Below the pieces are notes generated by a model. That model made no database searches, was not told the DNA's origin, and was given only the letters and a program-made list of their open reading frames with translations. Shown here one piece after another: positions 20,113-31,791 of a stretch of 64,000 nucleotides of DNA (within the stretch, counting starts at the first letter, position 1; each line of letters begins with the position of its first letter). A program made the position numbers and the translations under genes. The DNA comes from Betaproteobacteria bacterium HGW-Betaproteobacteria-3 (GTDB lineage Bacteria > Pseudomonadota > Gammaproteobacteria > Burkholderiales > Burkholderiaceae_C), in assembly GCA_002842205.1 (NCBI GenBank), contig PHCI01000015.1, positions 1 through 64,000 of the forward strand, read 5' to 3'.

Positions 20113-22155
20113 CTACTTGTTGAGCCACACGAAGTACGTCATCAGCACAAACACGCCGATGATCATTGCGAACGCGTAGTGGTAGATGTAGCCCGACTGG
20201 ACGCCCCGCACCTTGCTGGCAATCCAGCCGACCAGGCGCCACGACCCGTTCACGATCCCGTTGTCGATGACCGCCTGGTCACCACCTTTCCACAACCCGG
20301 TGCCCAGCGCCCGTGCGCCACGGGCCAGCACGTTTTCATTGAACCAGTCGAGGTAGTACTTGTTTTCGAGCACGGTGTAGACGGGCTGGAAGCGGGCCTT
20401 GATGGCGGCCGGCAGGGCCGGGTTGACCATGTACATGTAGTAGGCCAGCACGACGCCTGACAGCGCCAGCCAGAACGGCGCAGCCGTCAAGCCGTGCAAC
20501 GCCATTTCCATCGGACCGTGGAACAACTTGGCCAGTTCTTCCATGGCGGGGTGGCGCTCCAGATTGACGGAAATAGACCCCTTGAAGAAGTCACCGAAGA
20601 GCATCGGCTGGATCGTCATGAAGCCAATGACGACCGAAGGAATCGCCAGCAAAATCAGTGGCACCGTCACCACCCAGGGGGACTCGTGCGGTTTCTGCGG
20701 CGCATGGTGATCGCCGCGATGACCATGATCGTCATGCGCGTCATGCGCGTCATGGTGGGCATCCGGGTTCTGGTCATAGCGTTCCTTGCCATGGAACACC
20801 AGAAAGTACATGCGAAATGAATAGAAGGCCGTGACGAAAACGCCCGCAAGCACCGCGAAATAGGCAAAGCCTGCGCCAAACAGATGGCTTTCGTGAACGG
20901 CCTCAATGATGCTGTCTTTGGAGTAGAAACCTGCAAACAGCGGCGTTCCGATCAGTGCGAGCGATCCCAGCAGCGAGGTGATCCAGGTGATGGGCATGTA
21001 CTTGCGCACGCCGCCCATCCAGCGGATGTCCTGGTTGTGGTGCATGCCGATGATGACGGAGCCCGCGGCCAGGAACAGCAGTGCCTTGAAGAAAGCGTGC
21101 GTCATGAGGTGAAACACCGCCACCGAATAAGCCGACGCGCCGAGTGCCACCGTCATGTAGCCCAGCTGCGACAAGGTGGAGTACGCCACCACGCGCTTGA
21201 TGTCGTTCTGGATGATGCCCAGAAAACCCATGAACAAGGCCGTGATGGCACCGATCACCAGGATGAAGCTCAGGGCCGTGTCGCTGAGTTCAAACAAGGG
21301 TGACATGCGCGCCACCATGAAAATGCCGGCCGTGACCATGGTGGCCGCGTGGATCAGCGCGGAGATCGGGGTCGGGCCTTCCATCGAGTCGGGCAGCCAG
21401 ACGTGCAGCGGGAACTGGGCCGACTTGCCCATCGCGCCGATGAACAGGCAGATGCAGATCACGGTGATCAGCATCCAGTCGGTACCGGGGAAGCTCAGCC
21501 CGGCGATCTCGTCAGCCTTGGCAAAGGCTTCCGCGTAATTCAGGGTGCCGGCGTAGGCCGCGATGAGACCGATGCCAAGGATGAAGCCGAAGTCGCCCAC
21601 CCGGTTGACGAGAAACGCCTTCATGTTCGCAAAAATGGCCGATGGCTTGTTGAACCAGAACCCGATCAGGAGGTAGGACACCAGACCCACCGCTTCCCAG
21701 CCGAAGAACAGCTGGAGCATGTTGTTGCTCATGACGAGCATCAGCATGGAGAAGGTGAACAGCGAGATGTAGGCAAAAAAGCGGTTGTAGCCAGCGTCTT
21801 CCTCCATGTAGCCAATGGTGTAGATGTGCACCATCAGGGAGACGAAAGTCACCACACACATCATCATGGCGGTTAGGCCGTCGATGAGGAAGCCGACCTC
21901 CATCTTGAGCCCGCCAACCTGCATCCAGGTGTAGAGCGTCTCATTGAAGCGGGCACCGTCCATGGCCACGCTTTTGAGCGTCGATGCCGAAATGACAAAC
22001 GCGACCAGCACACCCAGAATGGTCAGGGTGTGGCTGAGACGACGACCGATCCAGTTGCCCCCAAAGGCGGTGCCAAAAATGCCGGCCAGCAGCGCACCGG
22101 CGAGCGGCGCGAGTGGGACGGCAAGAAGCGTCGATGCGGAAAGGGTTGCACTCAT
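20113..22155 (-). CDS. nuoL: NADH-quinone oxidoreductase subunit L
   Basis: 680 residues. The largest antiporter-like subunit, ending in the long lateral helix and an anchor helix at the C-terminus. Motifs: FFGWEAVGLVSYLLIGFW (Glu) and KSAQFPLHVWLPDSMEGPTP (Lys). Near residues 460-482 is a His/Asp-rich loop (HHDAHDAHDDHGHRGDHH) not needed for function in the family and encoded by repeated CATGCGCGT units. It is 15 bases after nuoK. Confidence 0.97.
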   Translation of the reverse strand: MSATLSASTLLAVPLAPLAGALLAGIFGTAFGGNWIGRRLSHTLTILGVLVAFVISASTLKSVAMDGARFNETLYTWMQVGGLKMEVGFLIDGLTAMMMCVVTFVSLMVHIYTIGYMEEDAGYNRFFAYISLFTFSMLMLVMSNNMLQLFFGWEAVGLVSYLLIGFWFNKPSAIFANMKAFLVNRVGDFGFILGIGLIAAYAGTLNYAEAFAKADEIAGLSFPGTDWMLITVICICLFIGAMGKSAQFPLHVWLPDSMEGPTPISALIHAATMVTAGIFMVARMSPLFELSDTALSFILVIGAITALFMGFLGIIQNDIKRVVAYSTLSQLGYMTVALGASAYSVAVFHLMTHAFFKALLFLAAGSVIIGMHHNQDIRWMGGVRKYMPITWITSLLGSLALIGTPLFAGFYSKDSIIEAVHESHLFGAGFAYFAVLAGVFVTAFYSFRMYFLVFHGKERYDQNPDAHHDAHDAHDDHGHRGDHHAPQKPHESPWVVTVPLILLAIPSVVIGFMTIQPMLFGDFFKGSISVNLERHPAMEELAKLFHGPMEMALHGLTAAPFWLALSGVVLAYYMYMVNPALPAAIKARFQPVYTVLENKYYLDWFNENVLARGARALGTGLWKGGDQAVIDNGIVNGSWRLVGWIASKVRGVQSGYIYHYAFAMIIGVFVLMTYFVWLNK

Positions 22156-22170
22156 TTTTGTTTTCTCGCC

Positions 22171-22479
22171 TCAGCCTTTGAGCGTGTTGAGTTCATCCAC
22201 ATTGATGCTGGACTTGTTACGGAACAGCAGCACGAGGATCGCGAGGCCGATGGCCGACTCGGCGGCCGCCACGGTCAGGATGAAGAACACGAAGACTTGT
22301 CCGTGCATGTCACCCAGGTAATACGAGAACGCCACAAAATTCATGTTGACGGCCAGCAGCATCAGTTCAATGGCCATCAGCAGCACGATCAGGTTCTTGC
22401 GGTTCAGGAAAATCCCGATCACCGACAGCGAAAACAGCATCGCCCCCAGCGAGAGAAAGTGGCCCAGCGTCAGCGTCAT
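22171..22479 (-). CDS. nuoK: NADH-quinone oxidoreductase subunit K
   Basis: 102 residues with three transmembrane helices. Two membrane-buried Glu residues typical of the subunit lie in [21 protein letters not shown] and in [19 protein letters not shown]. They form the E-channel of complex I. The start overlaps the nuoJ stop by 4 bases (ATGA). Confidence 0.96.
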   Translation of the reverse strand: MTLTLGHFLSLGAMLFSLSVIGIFLNRKNLIVLLMAIELMLLAVNMNFVAFSYYLGDMHGQVFVFFILTVAAAESAIGLAILVLLFRNKSSINVDELNTLKG

Positions 22480-23126
22480 GCTTTTTTCTCCTGCGTCTGC
22501 GGCGCTTCGGGCTGCGGCACAGGCGCCGTCACGGTGGCAGCCATCTTGACCAGTTGCACCCGGTCACGGGCTTGCACCCGGACCTGTTCGGAAGGCTCGA
22601 TATGCCGACTGTCCTTGCGACTGCGCAAGGTCAGTGCAATGGCCGCAATGATGGCCACCAGCAGCAAAACCGCCGCAACTTCCAGCGGGTAGAGATACTG
22701 GGTGTACAGCAGCTTGCCCAGTTCCTTCGTGTTCGAAAAATCGGCCGCAAGAGGTGCCGCGAGTGGCGCCTGGGGTGGCTCGCGGAAGCCCCCCATGAGC
22801 ACCGCCGCCATTTCGAACGCAATCAGTGCCCCGACAAAGGCCGCCAGCGGAAAGTGCGCCCAGAATCCCTTGCGGATACTGTCCATGTTGATGTCGAGCA
22901 TCATCACCACAAACAGGAACAAGACCATCACCGCCCCGACGTACACCAGCACCAGGGTGATGGCCAGAAACTCTGCCTTCAGCAGGATCCAGATCGCCGC
23001 CGCCTGAAAAAAGCACAGCACGAGGAACAGCGCAGCATGCACCGGATTGCGCGAGGTGATCACGCGAAACGCGGCAAACAGCAGCACTGCCGAGAACAGG
23101 AAAAAGAGACCGGTCTGTGGATCCAT
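22476..23126 (-). CDS. nuoJ: NADH-quinone oxidoreductase subunit J
   Basis: 216 residues with five transmembrane helices and a polar C-terminal tail (about 165-216). The conserved third-helix pattern [20 protein letters not shown], carrying the Tyr of the pi-bulge helix, is present. Membrane subunit next to the quinone-proton coupling region. It overlaps nuoK by 4 bases. Confidence 0.96.
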   Translation of the reverse strand: MDPQTGLFFLFSAVLLFAAFRVITSRNPVHAALFLVLCFFQAAAIWILLKAEFLAITLVLVYVGAVMVLFLFVVMMLDINMDSIRKGFWAHFPLAAFVGALIAFEMAAVLMGGFREPPQAPLAAPLAADFSNTKELGKLLYTQYLYPLEVAAVLLLVAIIAAIALTLRSRKDSRHIEPSEQVRVQARDRVQLVKMAATVTAPVPQPEAPQTQEKKA

Positions 23127-23163
23127 GGGACGTTTCTTTGGTATTCAGTGGGCCTGCGCCGGT

Positions 23164-23688
23164 TCAGCGGTATTTCGCGTCGGCGGCCCTGGCCGCAGCT
23201 ATTTCAGGCTCGTAGCGGTCGCCGACGGCCAGCAGCATTTCCTTGGTGAAGTACAGGTCGCCGCGCTTTTCCCCGTGGTATTCGAAGATGTGGGTCTCGA
23301 CGATGGAGTCCACCGGACAGCTTTCTTCGCAGAAACCGCAGAAGATGCATTTGGTCAGATCGATGTCGTAGCGCGTCGTCCGGCGTGAACCGTCGGCGCG
23401 GACGTCGGACTCGATCGTGATGGCCATCGCAGGGCACACGGCTTCACACAATTTGCACGCAATGCAGCGCTCCTCGCCGTTTTCATAACGCCGCAGCGCG
23501 TGCAACCCGCGAAAGCGTGGTGACAGTGGCGTTTTTTCTTCGGGGAACTGCACCGTGATCTTGCGACTGAACATGTACTTGCCGGTCAGTGCCATGCCCT
23601 TGAGCAACTCGCCCAGCATCAGGCTGGACAGCAGATCCTTGAGGGAGAAAGCGGAAACCCGCGGTGTGGTGACGGTTGACATGGGCAT
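23164..23688 (-). CDS. nuoI: NADH-quinone oxidoreductase subunit I
   Basis: 174 residues. Carries clusters N6a and N6b in two ferredoxin motifs, [13 protein letters not shown] and [13 protein letters not shown], which pass electrons to NuoB. The start at 23688 has AGGAG four bases before it; an ATG two codons later is also possible. It lies 6 bases after nuoH. Confidence 0.97.
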   Translation of the reverse strand: MPMSTVTTPRVSAFSLKDLLSSLMLGELLKGMALTGKYMFSRKITVQFPEEKTPLSPRFRGLHALRRYENGEERCIACKLCEAVCPAMAITIESDVRADGSRRTTRYDIDLTKCIFCGFCEESCPVDSIVETHIFEYHGEKRGDLYFTKEMLLAVGDRYEPEIAAARAADAKYR

Positions 23689-23694
23689 CGTCTC

Positions 23695-24777
23695 CTAGTT
23701 CCAGATATTCCAAGGCGACTGGATCCACAGACCCACAACCACCAGCCAGACCAGTGTGCCGGGGATGAAGATCTTCCAGCCCAGACGCATGATCTGGTCG
23801 TAGCGAAAGCGTGGGAACGTGGCACGGACCCACAAAAACAGGGTCACGACGACGAAGGTCTTGAGACCCAGCCAGATCCAGCCGGGTATCCAGTTGAACA
23901 AGGCGCTGTCAATCGGTGGCAGCCAGCCGCCCAGAAACATGAGCACGGTCATGACGGACACAAGGATCATGTTGGCGTATTCGGCCAGAAAGAACATCGC
24001 GAACGACATGCCCGAATACTCGATCATGTGGCCCGCCACGATCTCGGACTCGCCCTCGACCACGTCAAATGGGTGCCGGTTGGTCTCTGCAAGCCCGGCG
24101 ATGAAGAAGATCACGAAGATCGGCAGCAACGGCAGCCAATTCCAGGACAGGAAATTCAGGCCCATGTGCGCGAACTGGCCGCGGGCCTGCCCCATCACGA
24201 TGTCGGTGATGTTCAGACTGGCGGACACCATCAGCACCACGACCAGACAGAACCCCATCGCGATCTCATAGCTCACCATCTGCGCCGACGCACGCATGGC
24301 ACCCAGGAAGGCATATTTGGAGTTGGAACCCCAACCCGCAATGATCACGCCGTAAACCTCCAGCGAGGTGATGGCCATGAGGAACAGCAGGCCGGCATTG
24401 ATGTTGGCAAGCGCAACATCCGGGCCAAATGGCACCACCACCCAAGCGGCCAGGGCGGGCATGATCGTCATGATGGGCCCCAGCAGGAACAAGCCCTTGC
24501 TGGCCGCCGACGGCACGATGATTTCCTTGGTGAGCAGCTTGAGGGCATCGGCAATCGGTTGCAGCAGTCCCATCGGTCCAACCCGGTTGGGGCCCACGCG
24601 GACCTGGGTGAAGCCGATGGCCTTGCGCTCCCAGAGCGTCAGGTAGGCCACGCATCCCATGAGCGGCAGCAGCACGGCAACGATCTTGAGCAGGTTCCAG
24701 AGGACTGGCCACGCATACGCGGTCCACCAGCCAGCGTCTGTCAGCCCTTGCCCCATCGCAAAAAGGGTATCGATCAT
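23695..24777 (-). CDS. nuoH: NADH-quinone oxidoreductase subunit H
   Basis: 360 residues, start at the ATG at 24777, which overlaps the nuoG stop by 4 bases. Eight helices are expected. The quinone-site motif [21 protein letters not shown] and the loop [26 protein letters not shown], with its conserved acidic residues, are present. Membrane subunit that forms the quinone chamber with NuoB and NuoD. Confidence 0.97.
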   Translation of the reverse strand: MIDTLFAMGQGLTDAGWWTAYAWPVLWNLLKIVAVLLPLMGCVAYLTLWERKAIGFTQVRVGPNRVGPMGLLQPIADALKLLTKEIIVPSAASKGLFLLGPIMTIMPALAAWVVVPFGPDVALANINAGLLFLMAITSLEVYGVIIAGWGSNSKYAFLGAMRASAQMVSYEIAMGFCLVVVLMVSASLNITDIVMGQARGQFAHMGLNFLSWNWLPLLPIFVIFFIAGLAETNRHPFDVVEGESEIVAGHMIEYSGMSFAMFFLAEYANMILVSVMTVLMFLGGWLPPIDSALFNWIPGWIWLGLKTFVVVTLFLWVRATFPRFRYDQIMRLGWKIFIPGTLVWLVVVGLWIQSPWNIWN

Positions 24778-26921
24778 GCCGCTGCTCCCGAGGCGCCAGC
24801 CGCTCGGCGCGCGTCTGCGGTCAACTGCAGCGAAGGCGCCCGGCGCACGATGGCGTCGAGTTGGTAAATGGCGGCGACAGCAGGAACTCCGTCTGAAGGC
24901 GTCAGGTCGATCGCGCACTCTGCGCCGACGCCGTTGCCCAGCAGTCTGGAGGGCGCATGGCTCTGCCCAACCAGCGCACCCTGCACCACGCGGGCGACAA
25001 CGTCCTGCGTCGATTCGAAATCAAATTCCGGCAATCCGAGCATATTGCCCAGCACACGCAGCACTTTCCAGCCGGGGCGCGTTTCCCCCAGGGGGCGCAC
25101 CACCGCATGAAACCCCTGAATGCGGCCCTCGGCATTGACCAACGTACCCGGTGTTTCCGTGAACGGGGAGATCGGCAGCAGCACGTCGCTGATGTCGAGG
25201 TTGGCCTTGAACGGGCTCAACGTCACCACCATGTCCGCCTGGCGCAAGGCGGCGTTTGCCGACAAGCCCGCAGCCGAATCGAACGCGGGCTCGGCATGCA
25301 GCAAAATCGCCGCCTTGAGCCCGCCTGACAGCATTTGGGCTGCGTTTTTGCCGCCAGACTTCGGTTGTGCGCCAACCAGTTGTGCCCCAACCGTATTGGC
25401 CGCCTCGGTCAGGTAGCCCACACTGGCGCCGACTTGTTCGCCAATCCATTGCGCGAGCGCCAGCAGGCTTGTCGCACGGGCATGGTGCGCGGCACCGTTG
25501 CCCAGCAGCACAGCCTTGGTGCCATTGCCCGACAACAGGGACTGGGCCATCGCCCTGGCCGGCCCCGACGCGTTACCCGGTGCGGGCGCTGCAATGCCTT
25601 TTTCTTCAGCAATGGCAGCGGCGAGGTCGGCAAGCGCTTGGGGCCATTGCCCCGGACTGCAAAGCAGCGCGTTGGCGACCGGCATGGCCCAATCCGGCCT
25701 GTCGGCATCGACCACGTTCACCGCGCAACCCTTGCGGGCGGCCTGCCGCACACGCTGCGCCATCAGGGGATGGTCCTTGCGCAGATTGGAACCCACCACC
25801 AGAACGCGCTGCAGCGTGGACAGTGCAGCGATGGACGTCCCCAGCCAGCGGGCGGTCGGCGTCACGTCGTCAAATTCTGCATGGCGCAAGCGGTGGTCAA
25901 TGTTGTCACTGCCCAGACCACGGACCAGGGCGCCCGCGAGGTGCAGTTCTTCCAGCGTGCTGTGCGGGCTGACCAGCGCACCAATGGCAGCGGCGCCATG
26001 GTCGGCCTTGATCTGCTTCAAACCATTGGCCACATATTCCAGGGCCGTTTGCCAATCGACAGTCTTCCACTCACCGCCCTGCTTGAGCATGGGTTGCGTC
26101 AGTCGTTCGTCGCCGTTGAGCGCCTCGTAGGAAAAGCGATCGCGGTCGGCAATCCAGCATTCGTTGACGTCATCGTTTTCGAACGGAACCACGCGCATGA
26201 CCTTGTTGTTCTTGACCTGAACGATCAGGTTGGCGCCCGTTGAGTCGTGGGGGCTGACCGATTTGCGGCGGGACAGTTCCCAGGTGCGCGCGCTGTAGCG
26301 GAACGGCTTGCTGGTCAACGCGCCGACCGGGCAGATGTCAATCATGTTGCCCGACAGTTCCGAGTCCACGGTGTCGGCCAGCATCGTCGTGATCTCGGAG
26401 TGCTCGCCGCGATGGATCATGCCGAGTTCCATGACGCCAGCGACTTCCTGACCAAAGCGCACACAGCGGGTGCAATGGATGCACCGGCTCATTTCTTCCA
26501 TCGAAATGAGCGGCCCGACGTCCTTGTGGACCACGACGCGCTTTTCTTCCTGGTAGCGCGACGCCGATCCACCATAGCCCACGGCCAGGTCCTGCAACTG
26601 GCATTCGCCACCCTGGTCGCAGATCGGGCAGTCCAGCGGGTGGTTGATGAGCAGGAACTCCATCACCGATTGCTGCGCCTTGATGGCCTTGTCGCTCTTG
26701 GTCCGGACGATCATGCCCTGCGTCACCGGTGTGGCACACGCCGGCATGGGTTTGGGCGCCTTTTCGATGTCGACCAGACACATCCGGCAGTTGGCAGCGA
26801 TCGAGAGCTTCTTGTGATAGCAGAAATGGGGTATGTAGGTGCCCGCCTTTTCGGCGGCGTGCATGACCATGCTGCCTTCCAGCACCTCCACTTTCTGCCC
26901 GTCGAGTTCTATTTCAACCAT
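24774..26921 (-). CDS. nuoG: NADH-quinone oxidoreductase subunit G
   Basis: 715 residues. The N-terminus has a [2Fe-2S] ferredoxin domain ([17 protein letters not shown] and a later Cys), then the His-Cys cluster ([14 protein letters not shown]) and CPVGAL. The remaining 500 residues are molybdopterin-oxidoreductase-like but without an active cofactor site, as usual for NuoG. It carries electrons from NuoF to NuoI. Confidence 0.97.
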   Translation of the reverse strand: MVEIELDGQKVEVLEGSMVMHAAEKAGTYIPHFCYHKKLSIAANCRMCLVDIEKAPKPMPACATPVTQGMIVRTKSDKAIKAQQSVMEFLLINHPLDCPICDQGGECQLQDLAVGYGGSASRYQEEKRVVVHKDVGPLISMEEMSRCIHCTRCVRFGQEVAGVMELGMIHRGEHSEITTMLADTVDSELSGNMIDICPVGALTSKPFRYSARTWELSRRKSVSPHDSTGANLIVQVKNNKVMRVVPFENDDVNECWIADRDRFSYEALNGDERLTQPMLKQGGEWKTVDWQTALEYVANGLKQIKADHGAAAIGALVSPHSTLEELHLAGALVRGLGSDNIDHRLRHAEFDDVTPTARWLGTSIAALSTLQRVLVVGSNLRKDHPLMAQRVRQAARKGCAVNVVDADRPDWAMPVANALLCSPGQWPQALADLAAAIAEEKGIAAPAPGNASGPARAMAQSLLSGNGTKAVLLGNGAAHHARATSLLALAQWIGEQVGASVGYLTEAANTVGAQLVGAQPKSGGKNAAQMLSGGLKAAILLHAEPAFDSAAGLSANAALRQADMVVTLSPFKANLDISDVLLPISPFTETPGTLVNAEGRIQGFHAVVRPLGETRPGWKVLRVLGNMLGLPEFDFESTQDVVARVVQGALVGQSHAPSRLLGNGVGAECAIDLTPSDGVPAVAAIYQLDAIVRRAPSLQLTADARRAAGASGAAA

Positions 26922-26935
26922 GTTGTGCAGTTCAA

Positions 26936-28288
26936 TCAGATGTAAGCCGGGACCATGCAGGTCTTGTGCTCCACGTGGTATTCAAATTCAGGCCGGAAAT
27001 GCTTGAGCATGGCCCGCACCGGCATCGCTGCCGCGTCGCCCAGTGCACAAATGGTGCGTCCCTGGATGTTGTCGGCCACCGAGTTCAGCAAGTCCATGTC
27101 GCTGGCACGACCCTGCCCGTTTTCGATTCGGTCTACCACGCGCCACAGCCAACCCGTGCCTTCGCGGCAAGGTGTGCACTGGCCACAGGACTCGTGCATG
27201 TAGAAATAGCTGAGCCGCTGCAGCGACTTGACCATGCAGCGACTGTCGTCCAGCACGATGACCGCGCCCGAACCCAGCATGGAGCCTGCTTTGGCGATGG
27301 AGTCGTAGTCCATGGTGCAGTCCATCATGACGGAGGCCGGCAGCACCGGCGCCGAAGAGCCACCCGGAATCACAGCCTTGAGCTTGCGGCCTTTGCGAAC
27401 ACCGCCTGCCAGTTCCAGCAAAGTTGCGAACGGCGTGCCCATGGGAACCTCAAAATTGCCGGGCATCTCGACGTCGCCCGACACCGAATAAATTTTGGTT
27501 CCGCCGTTATTGGGTTTGCCGCATTCCAGATAGGCCTGCCCGCCATTGCGGATGATCCATGGCACGGCAGCAAAGGTTTCGGTGTTGTTGATGGTGGTCG
27601 GCTTGCCGTACAGGCCAAAACTTGCGGGAAATGGCGGTTTGAAACGCGGCTGGCCTTTTTTACCCTCAAGCGACTCCAGCAATGCCGTTTCTTCGCCACA
27701 GATGTAGGCCCCGAACCCATGCGCAGCATGCAACTGGAAACTGAAGGGGCTGCCAAGAATCCGGTCGCCCAGCAGGCCTGCCGCGCGCGCCTCTTCGAGC
27801 GCTTCTTCAAACCGGTCATAGGTCTGAAAAATCTCGCCGTGGATGTAGTTGTAGCCCACGTTGATGCCCATCGCATAGGCGGCAATGGCCATGCCTTCGA
27901 TCACGATGTGCGGATTGAACTGAAGGATGTCGCGGTCCTTGCAGGTCCCGGGTTCACCTTCGTCAGAGTTGCAGACCAGGTATTTCTGGCCCGGAAACTG
28001 GCGGGGCATGAAGCTCCACTTCAGGCCGGTCGGGAAGCCCGCACCGCCACGACCCCGCAAGGCGGATTCCTTGACCGTCGCGATGACCTGTTCCTGCGTC
28101 AGGCCTTCGGCGCCGTCCTGGCCAAGCACCCGGCGCAACGCCTGATAGCCGCCCCGGGCCATGTAGTCCTTGAGGTGCCAGTTGGTGCCATCGAGCCCGG
28201 CATAGATCTGCGGACGGATGTGCCGTCCGTGAAAACAGGTCTGGACCCCGGTCGCCTGGAACTGCGACAACACTTGCGATGCATTCAT
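26936..28288 (-). CDS. nuoF: NADH-quinone oxidoreductase subunit F
   Basis: 450 residues. NADH- and FMN-binding subunit: [15 protein letters not shown] (NADH site), then an FMN region and the [4Fe-4S] N3 motif [10 protein letters not shown] near residue 350. It overlaps the nuoE stop by one base. It receives the hydride from NADH at the tip of the peripheral arm. Confidence 0.97.
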   Translation of the reverse strand: MNASQVLSQFQATGVQTCFHGRHIRPQIYAGLDGTNWHLKDYMARGGYQALRRVLGQDGAEGLTQEQVIATVKESALRGRGGAGFPTGLKWSFMPRQFPGQKYLVCNSDEGEPGTCKDRDILQFNPHIVIEGMAIAAYAMGINVGYNYIHGEIFQTYDRFEEALEEARAAGLLGDRILGSPFSFQLHAAHGFGAYICGEETALLESLEGKKGQPRFKPPFPASFGLYGKPTTINNTETFAAVPWIIRNGGQAYLECGKPNNGGTKIYSVSGDVEMPGNFEVPMGTPFATLLELAGGVRKGRKLKAVIPGGSSAPVLPASVMMDCTMDYDSIAKAGSMLGSGAVIVLDDSRCMVKSLQRLSYFYMHESCGQCTPCREGTGWLWRVVDRIENGQGRASDMDLLNSVADNIQGRTICALGDAAAMPVRAMLKHFRPEFEYHVEHKTCMVPAYI

Positions 28289-28776
28289 CAGGATGCCTCG
28301 GCTTTCCGCAAGCCATCGATCAACTGATCGAGCTTTTCATTGCTCATGAAGCTGCACATCACGCGGTCGTTGACCAGCATCACCGGCGAGTCCGCGCAGG
28401 CACCCAGGCACTCGCTTTGTTGTAGCGTGAACAGTCCGTCGGGGGTCGTTTCACCCATCGAAACCCCCAGACGATGCTCGAGATGCTTCAATGCCCTGCC
28501 ACCGTCGCGCAACTGGCAAGGCAGATTGGTGCAGACATTGAGCTTGTAGCGCCCGACAGCCTGCTGGTTGTACATGTTGTAGAACGTGGTGACCTCATGC
28601 ACCGCGATCACGGGCATGTCAAGGTAAGCCGCGATTTCACGCTCGCTTTCCTCGCTCACGTATCCCTGCTCCTGCTGCACGATGGCAAGGCAGGCCATCA
28701 CGGCAGACGGCTTCTGGTCGGCGGGATATTTTGCGACTTCACGGTCAAGGCGCACCCTGGTTGCGTCAGAAATCAT
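28288..28776 (-). CDS. nuoE: NADH-quinone oxidoreductase subunit E
   Basis: 162 residues. Thioredoxin-like [2Fe-2S] subunit with cluster N1a ligands in CTNLPCQL and [12 protein letters not shown] (C-x4-C and C-x3-C). It binds beside NuoF. The start overlaps the nuoD stop by 4 bases. Confidence 0.97.
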   Translation of the reverse strand: MISDATRVRLDREVAKYPADQKPSAVMACLAIVQQEQGYVSEESEREIAAYLDMPVIAVHEVTTFYNMYNQQAVGRYKLNVCTNLPCQLRDGGRALKHLEHRLGVSMGETTPDGLFTLQQSECLGACADSPVMLVNDRVMCSFMSNEKLDQLIDGLRKAEAS

Positions 28777-30026
28777 CGGTCGATTTCTCCAAAAACAATG
28801 TCCATCGTGCCGATCACGGCCACCGCGTCGGCAATCATGTGGCCACGCGACATCTCGTCCATCGCGGCAAGATGCGCAAAGCCCGGCGGCCGGATCTTCA
28901 ACCGGTAGGGCTTGTTGGCACCGTCGCTCACGATATAAATCCCGAACTCGCCCTTGGGGTGTTCGACGGCGGCATAGGCTTCGCCTTCAGGCACGTGAAA
29001 GCCTTCGGTGAACAGCTTGAAATGGTGGATGAGTTCTTCCATGTTGGATTTCATGGACTCGCGGTCGGGTGCAGCCACCTTGTGGTTGGACGTGATGACC
29101 GGCCCGGGATTGACGCGCAACCAGTCCACACATTGCTTGATGATGCGGTTGGCCTGGCGCATTTCCTCGACGCGAACCAGGTAGCGGTCATAGCAGTCGC
29201 CGGTCTTGCCCACGGGAATGTCAAAATCCATGCGGCCGTAAACGTCATAGGGTTGCCGCTTGCGCAAATCCCAGGCGATGCCGGACCCGCGCAACATGGC
29301 ACCGGTGAACCCCAGATTGAGCGCGCGCTCGGGCGTCACCACGCCGATGCCCACGGTACGCTGCTTCCAGATACGGTTGTCAGTGAGCAGTGTTTCGTAT
29401 TCGTCGACGTATTTGGGAAACTTGGCGCAGAAGTCATCGATGAAATCGAGCAGCGAGCCCTGCCGGTTTTCGTTCAGTGCGGCAATCGCCTTGGCATTGC
29501 GGATCTTGTTGGCCTTGTATTGCGGCATGGTATCGGGCAGGTCACGGTAGACACCGCCCGGCCGGAAATACGCAGCATGCATGCGCGCCCCAGAGACTGC
29601 TTCGTACATGTCAAACAGCGCTTCACGCTCGCGAAAGCAGTAGATGAGGATGTTCATCGCACCGCAATCGAGTCCGTGTGCACCGAGCCACAGCAGGTGG
29701 TTCAGCAGCCGGGTGATCTCGGCGAACATCACACGGATGTATTGCGCGCGCTCGGGGACCTCCAGGCCCATGAGCTTTTCAATCGCCAGGCAGTAGGCAT
29801 GCTCGTTGGACATCATCGACACATAGTCGAGACGGTCCATGTAGGGCAATGACTGGATGTAGGTTTTGCTCTCGGCCAGTTTTTCGGTGGCACGGTGCAG
29901 CAGGCCGATGTGCGGGTCGGCGCGCTGGATGACCTCGCCGTCCAGTTCCAGCACCAGTCGCAGCACGCCGTGCGCCGCCGGGTGCTGCGGACCGAAGTTG
30001 AGGGTGTAGTTTTTGATTTCAGCCAT
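28773..30026 (-). CDS. nuoD: NADH-quinone oxidoreductase subunit D
   Basis: 417 residues, related to the large subunit of [NiFe] hydrogenases but without the Ni ligands. [17 protein letters not shown] near the N-terminus carries the quinone-site His, and the Tyr of the site lies in the conserved [16 protein letters not shown] stretch. It forms the quinone pocket with NuoB. nuoC and nuoD are separate genes here, unlike the fused E. coli NuoCD. Confidence 0.97.
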   Translation of the reverse strand: MAEIKNYTLNFGPQHPAAHGVLRLVLELDGEVIQRADPHIGLLHRATEKLAESKTYIQSLPYMDRLDYVSMMSNEHAYCLAIEKLMGLEVPERAQYIRVMFAEITRLLNHLLWLGAHGLDCGAMNILIYCFREREALFDMYEAVSGARMHAAYFRPGGVYRDLPDTMPQYKANKIRNAKAIAALNENRQGSLLDFIDDFCAKFPKYVDEYETLLTDNRIWKQRTVGIGVVTPERALNLGFTGAMLRGSGIAWDLRKRQPYDVYGRMDFDIPVGKTGDCYDRYLVRVEEMRQANRIIKQCVDWLRVNPGPVITSNHKVAAPDRESMKSNMEELIHHFKLFTEGFHVPEGEAYAAVEHPKGEFGIYIVSDGANKPYRLKIRPPGFAHLAAMDEMSRGHMIADAVAVIGTMDIVFGEIDR

Positions 30027-30038
30027 GGATCATGCTGC

Positions 30039-30647
30039 TCAGTGCAGACCACCGTAGTTGTCTTCGCGAATGATGCGCGGGGTGATCTCGCGGGGTTCGA
30101 TCGTCACCGGCTGGTAGATGACACGCTTTTGCTCCGCGTCATAGCGCATTTCCACGTGTCCCGACGTCGGGAAATCCTTGCGAAACGGATGCCCGATAAA
30201 ACCGTAGTCGGTGAGGATGCGGCGCAGGTCGTTGTGCCCGTCAAACACGATGCCGTACAAATCGAAAGCCTCGCGCTCAAACCAGTTGGCCGAACTCCAG
30301 ATGCTGTTGAGCGATGCCACCACTGGAAGATCGTCGTCGGGACAAAACACCTTGAGTCGCACACGCTGGTTCAGCGACACGGACAACAGGTGCGACACCA
30401 CACAATAGCGCGCACCTTCGTGAAGGCCATTTCCGTACTCGGAGTAGTCAACACCGCACAGGTCGATGAGTTGCTCAAACCGGAGATCTGCCGCGTCCCG
30501 CAACAACGTGGCGGCGGCAAGATAGTCGGTCGCGGCCACCACAACGGTCACCTCGCCCAGGTTGACGCGGATCTGGCGGATCTTGTCGCCCAGGCGAGCT
30601 TGCAGGGCCCCCTTGAGCGCTTCCGGTTCTACAGCAAACACAGTCAT
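30039..30647 (-). CDS. nuoC: NADH-quinone oxidoreductase subunit C
   Basis: 202 residues with the family signature [35 protein letters not shown] (read in part: [17 protein letters not shown]). Structural subunit of the Q module. It lies 12 bases before nuoD and 10 bases after nuoB. Confidence 0.96.
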   Translation of the reverse strand: MTVFAVEPEALKGALQARLGDKIRQIRVNLGEVTVVVAATDYLAAATLLRDAADLRFEQLIDLCGVDYSEYGNGLHEGARYCVVSHLLSVSLNQRVRLKVFCPDDDLPVVASLNSIWSSANWFEREAFDLYGIVFDGHNDLRRILTDYGFIGHPFRKDFPTSGHVEMRYDAEQKRVIYQPVTIEPREITPRIIREDNYGGLH

Positions 30648-30657
30648 CTCGGGACTT

Positions 30658-31137
30658 TCAGGCGCGGGCTATGGTATGGGTGCGGCGGATCTTCTGCTGC
30701 AACTGGATGATCCCGTACAACAAGGCTTCAGCCGTCGGTGGGCAGCCGGGCACGTACACATCGACCGGCACGATGCGGTCACAACCGCGCACCACCGAGT
30801 AGCTGTAGTGATAGTAGCCCCCACCATTGGCGCACGATCCCATGCTCAGCACCCAGCGTGGCTCGGACATCTGGTCATAAACCTTGCGCAGTGCGGGCGC
30901 CATCTTGTTGCACAGTGTGCCCGCCACGATCATGAGGTCACTCTGGCGCGGACTGGGACGGAACAGCATCCCGAACCGGTCGATGTCGTAACGGGCGGCA
31001 CCGGCGTGCATCATTTCGACCGCACAACAGGCCAGCCCGAACGTCATCGGCCACAACGAACCCGTTTTGGCCCAGTTCACCACGGCGTCATAGCTCGTGG
31101 TGACAAAGCCTTCTTTCAGTACGCCTTCAATCGCCAT
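30658..31137 (-). CDS. nuoB: NADH-quinone oxidoreductase subunit B
   Basis: 159 residues, start at the ATG at 31137. Carries the terminal cluster N2 with ligands in GLACCAVEM (adjacent Cys pair), [14 protein letters not shown] and [14 protein letters not shown]. It reduces quinone with NuoD. It lies 39 bases after nuoA. Confidence 0.97.
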   Translation of the reverse strand: MAIEGVLKEGFVTTSYDAVVNWAKTGSLWPMTFGLACCAVEMMHAGAARYDIDRFGMLFRPSPRQSDLMIVAGTLCNKMAPALRKVYDQMSEPRWVLSMGSCANGGGYYHYSYSVVRGCDRIVPVDVYVPGCPPTAEALLYGIIQLQQKIRRTHTIARA

Positions 31138-31176
31138 ACATGCTCCCGGCTGCGGCCGCGTTGGCCACTGCCTCAA

Positions 31177-31536
31177 TCATTCCCAGTCGAGGGCACCTTT
31201 TTTCCACTCGTAGACGAAGCCCACGACTAGGATGCCCAGAAAAACCATCATGGCCCAGAAACCGGCCGCCCCGATTTCCTTGAGCGTGACCGCCCATGGG
31301 AAGAGGAATGCGATTTCCAGATCAAACAGGATGAAAAGAATGGCGACGAGGTAATACCGGACGTCGAACTTCATGCGGGCATCTTCAAACGCCTCGAAGC
31401 CGCATTCGTAAGGAGAGTTTTTGGCGTCATCGGGGCGGTTGGGCCCCAGGAAATATCCGAGCACCTGCGGGACAATGCCCACCCCCACACCGACAAGAAT
31501 GAACAACAGAACGGGGAGATACTGATCAAGGTTCAT
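31177..31536 (-). CDS. nuoA: NADH-quinone oxidoreductase subunit A
   Basis: 119 residues, start at the ATG at 31536. Three transmembrane helices and the conserved loop [32 protein letters not shown] (read in part: [18 protein letters not shown]). First gene of the nuo operon; the tRNA-Leu gene lies 53 bases upstream on the same strand. Confidence 0.96.
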   Translation of the reverse strand: MNLDQYLPVLLFILVGVGVGIVPQVLGYFLGPNRPDDAKNSPYECGFEAFEDARMKFDVRYYLVAILFILFDLEIAFLFPWAVTLKEIGAAGFWAMMVFLGILVVGFVYEWKKGALDWE

Positions 31537-31589
31537 CTTGGGTTCTGGATCACCATGAAAGCCCACGCAAGCGCAGACCCACTTTTTGT

Positions 31590-31674
31590 TGGTGCCGTCG
31601 GCGAGACTCGAACTCGCACAGCTTTCGCCACTACCCCCTCAAGATAGCGTGTCTACCAATTTCACCACGACGGC
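31590..31674 (-). tRNA. tRNA-Leu (anticodon GAG), CCA encoded
   Basis: Minus-strand 85-base cloverleaf. The acceptor arms are GCCGTCG and CGACGGC, followed by A and the encoded CCA (31590-31592). The D-arm contains TTGGTAGAC, the anticodon stem is CTATC/GGTAG with loop TTGAGGG giving GAG, a long variable arm is present as expected for leucine, and the T-loop is TTCGAGT. It sits between secG and nuoA, the usual place in betaproteobacteria. Confidence 0.97.
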
Positions 31675-31791
31675 GGTTTTCTCTGTCCGGATTGCATGAG
31701 GAACGCCGACTGGCTTGGCTGTCCGGGCAGACGGCTAGTTTACCTCGAAAACCCGACGTTTCCCGGGTAAGCGAGACCAATATCGCAGCAC

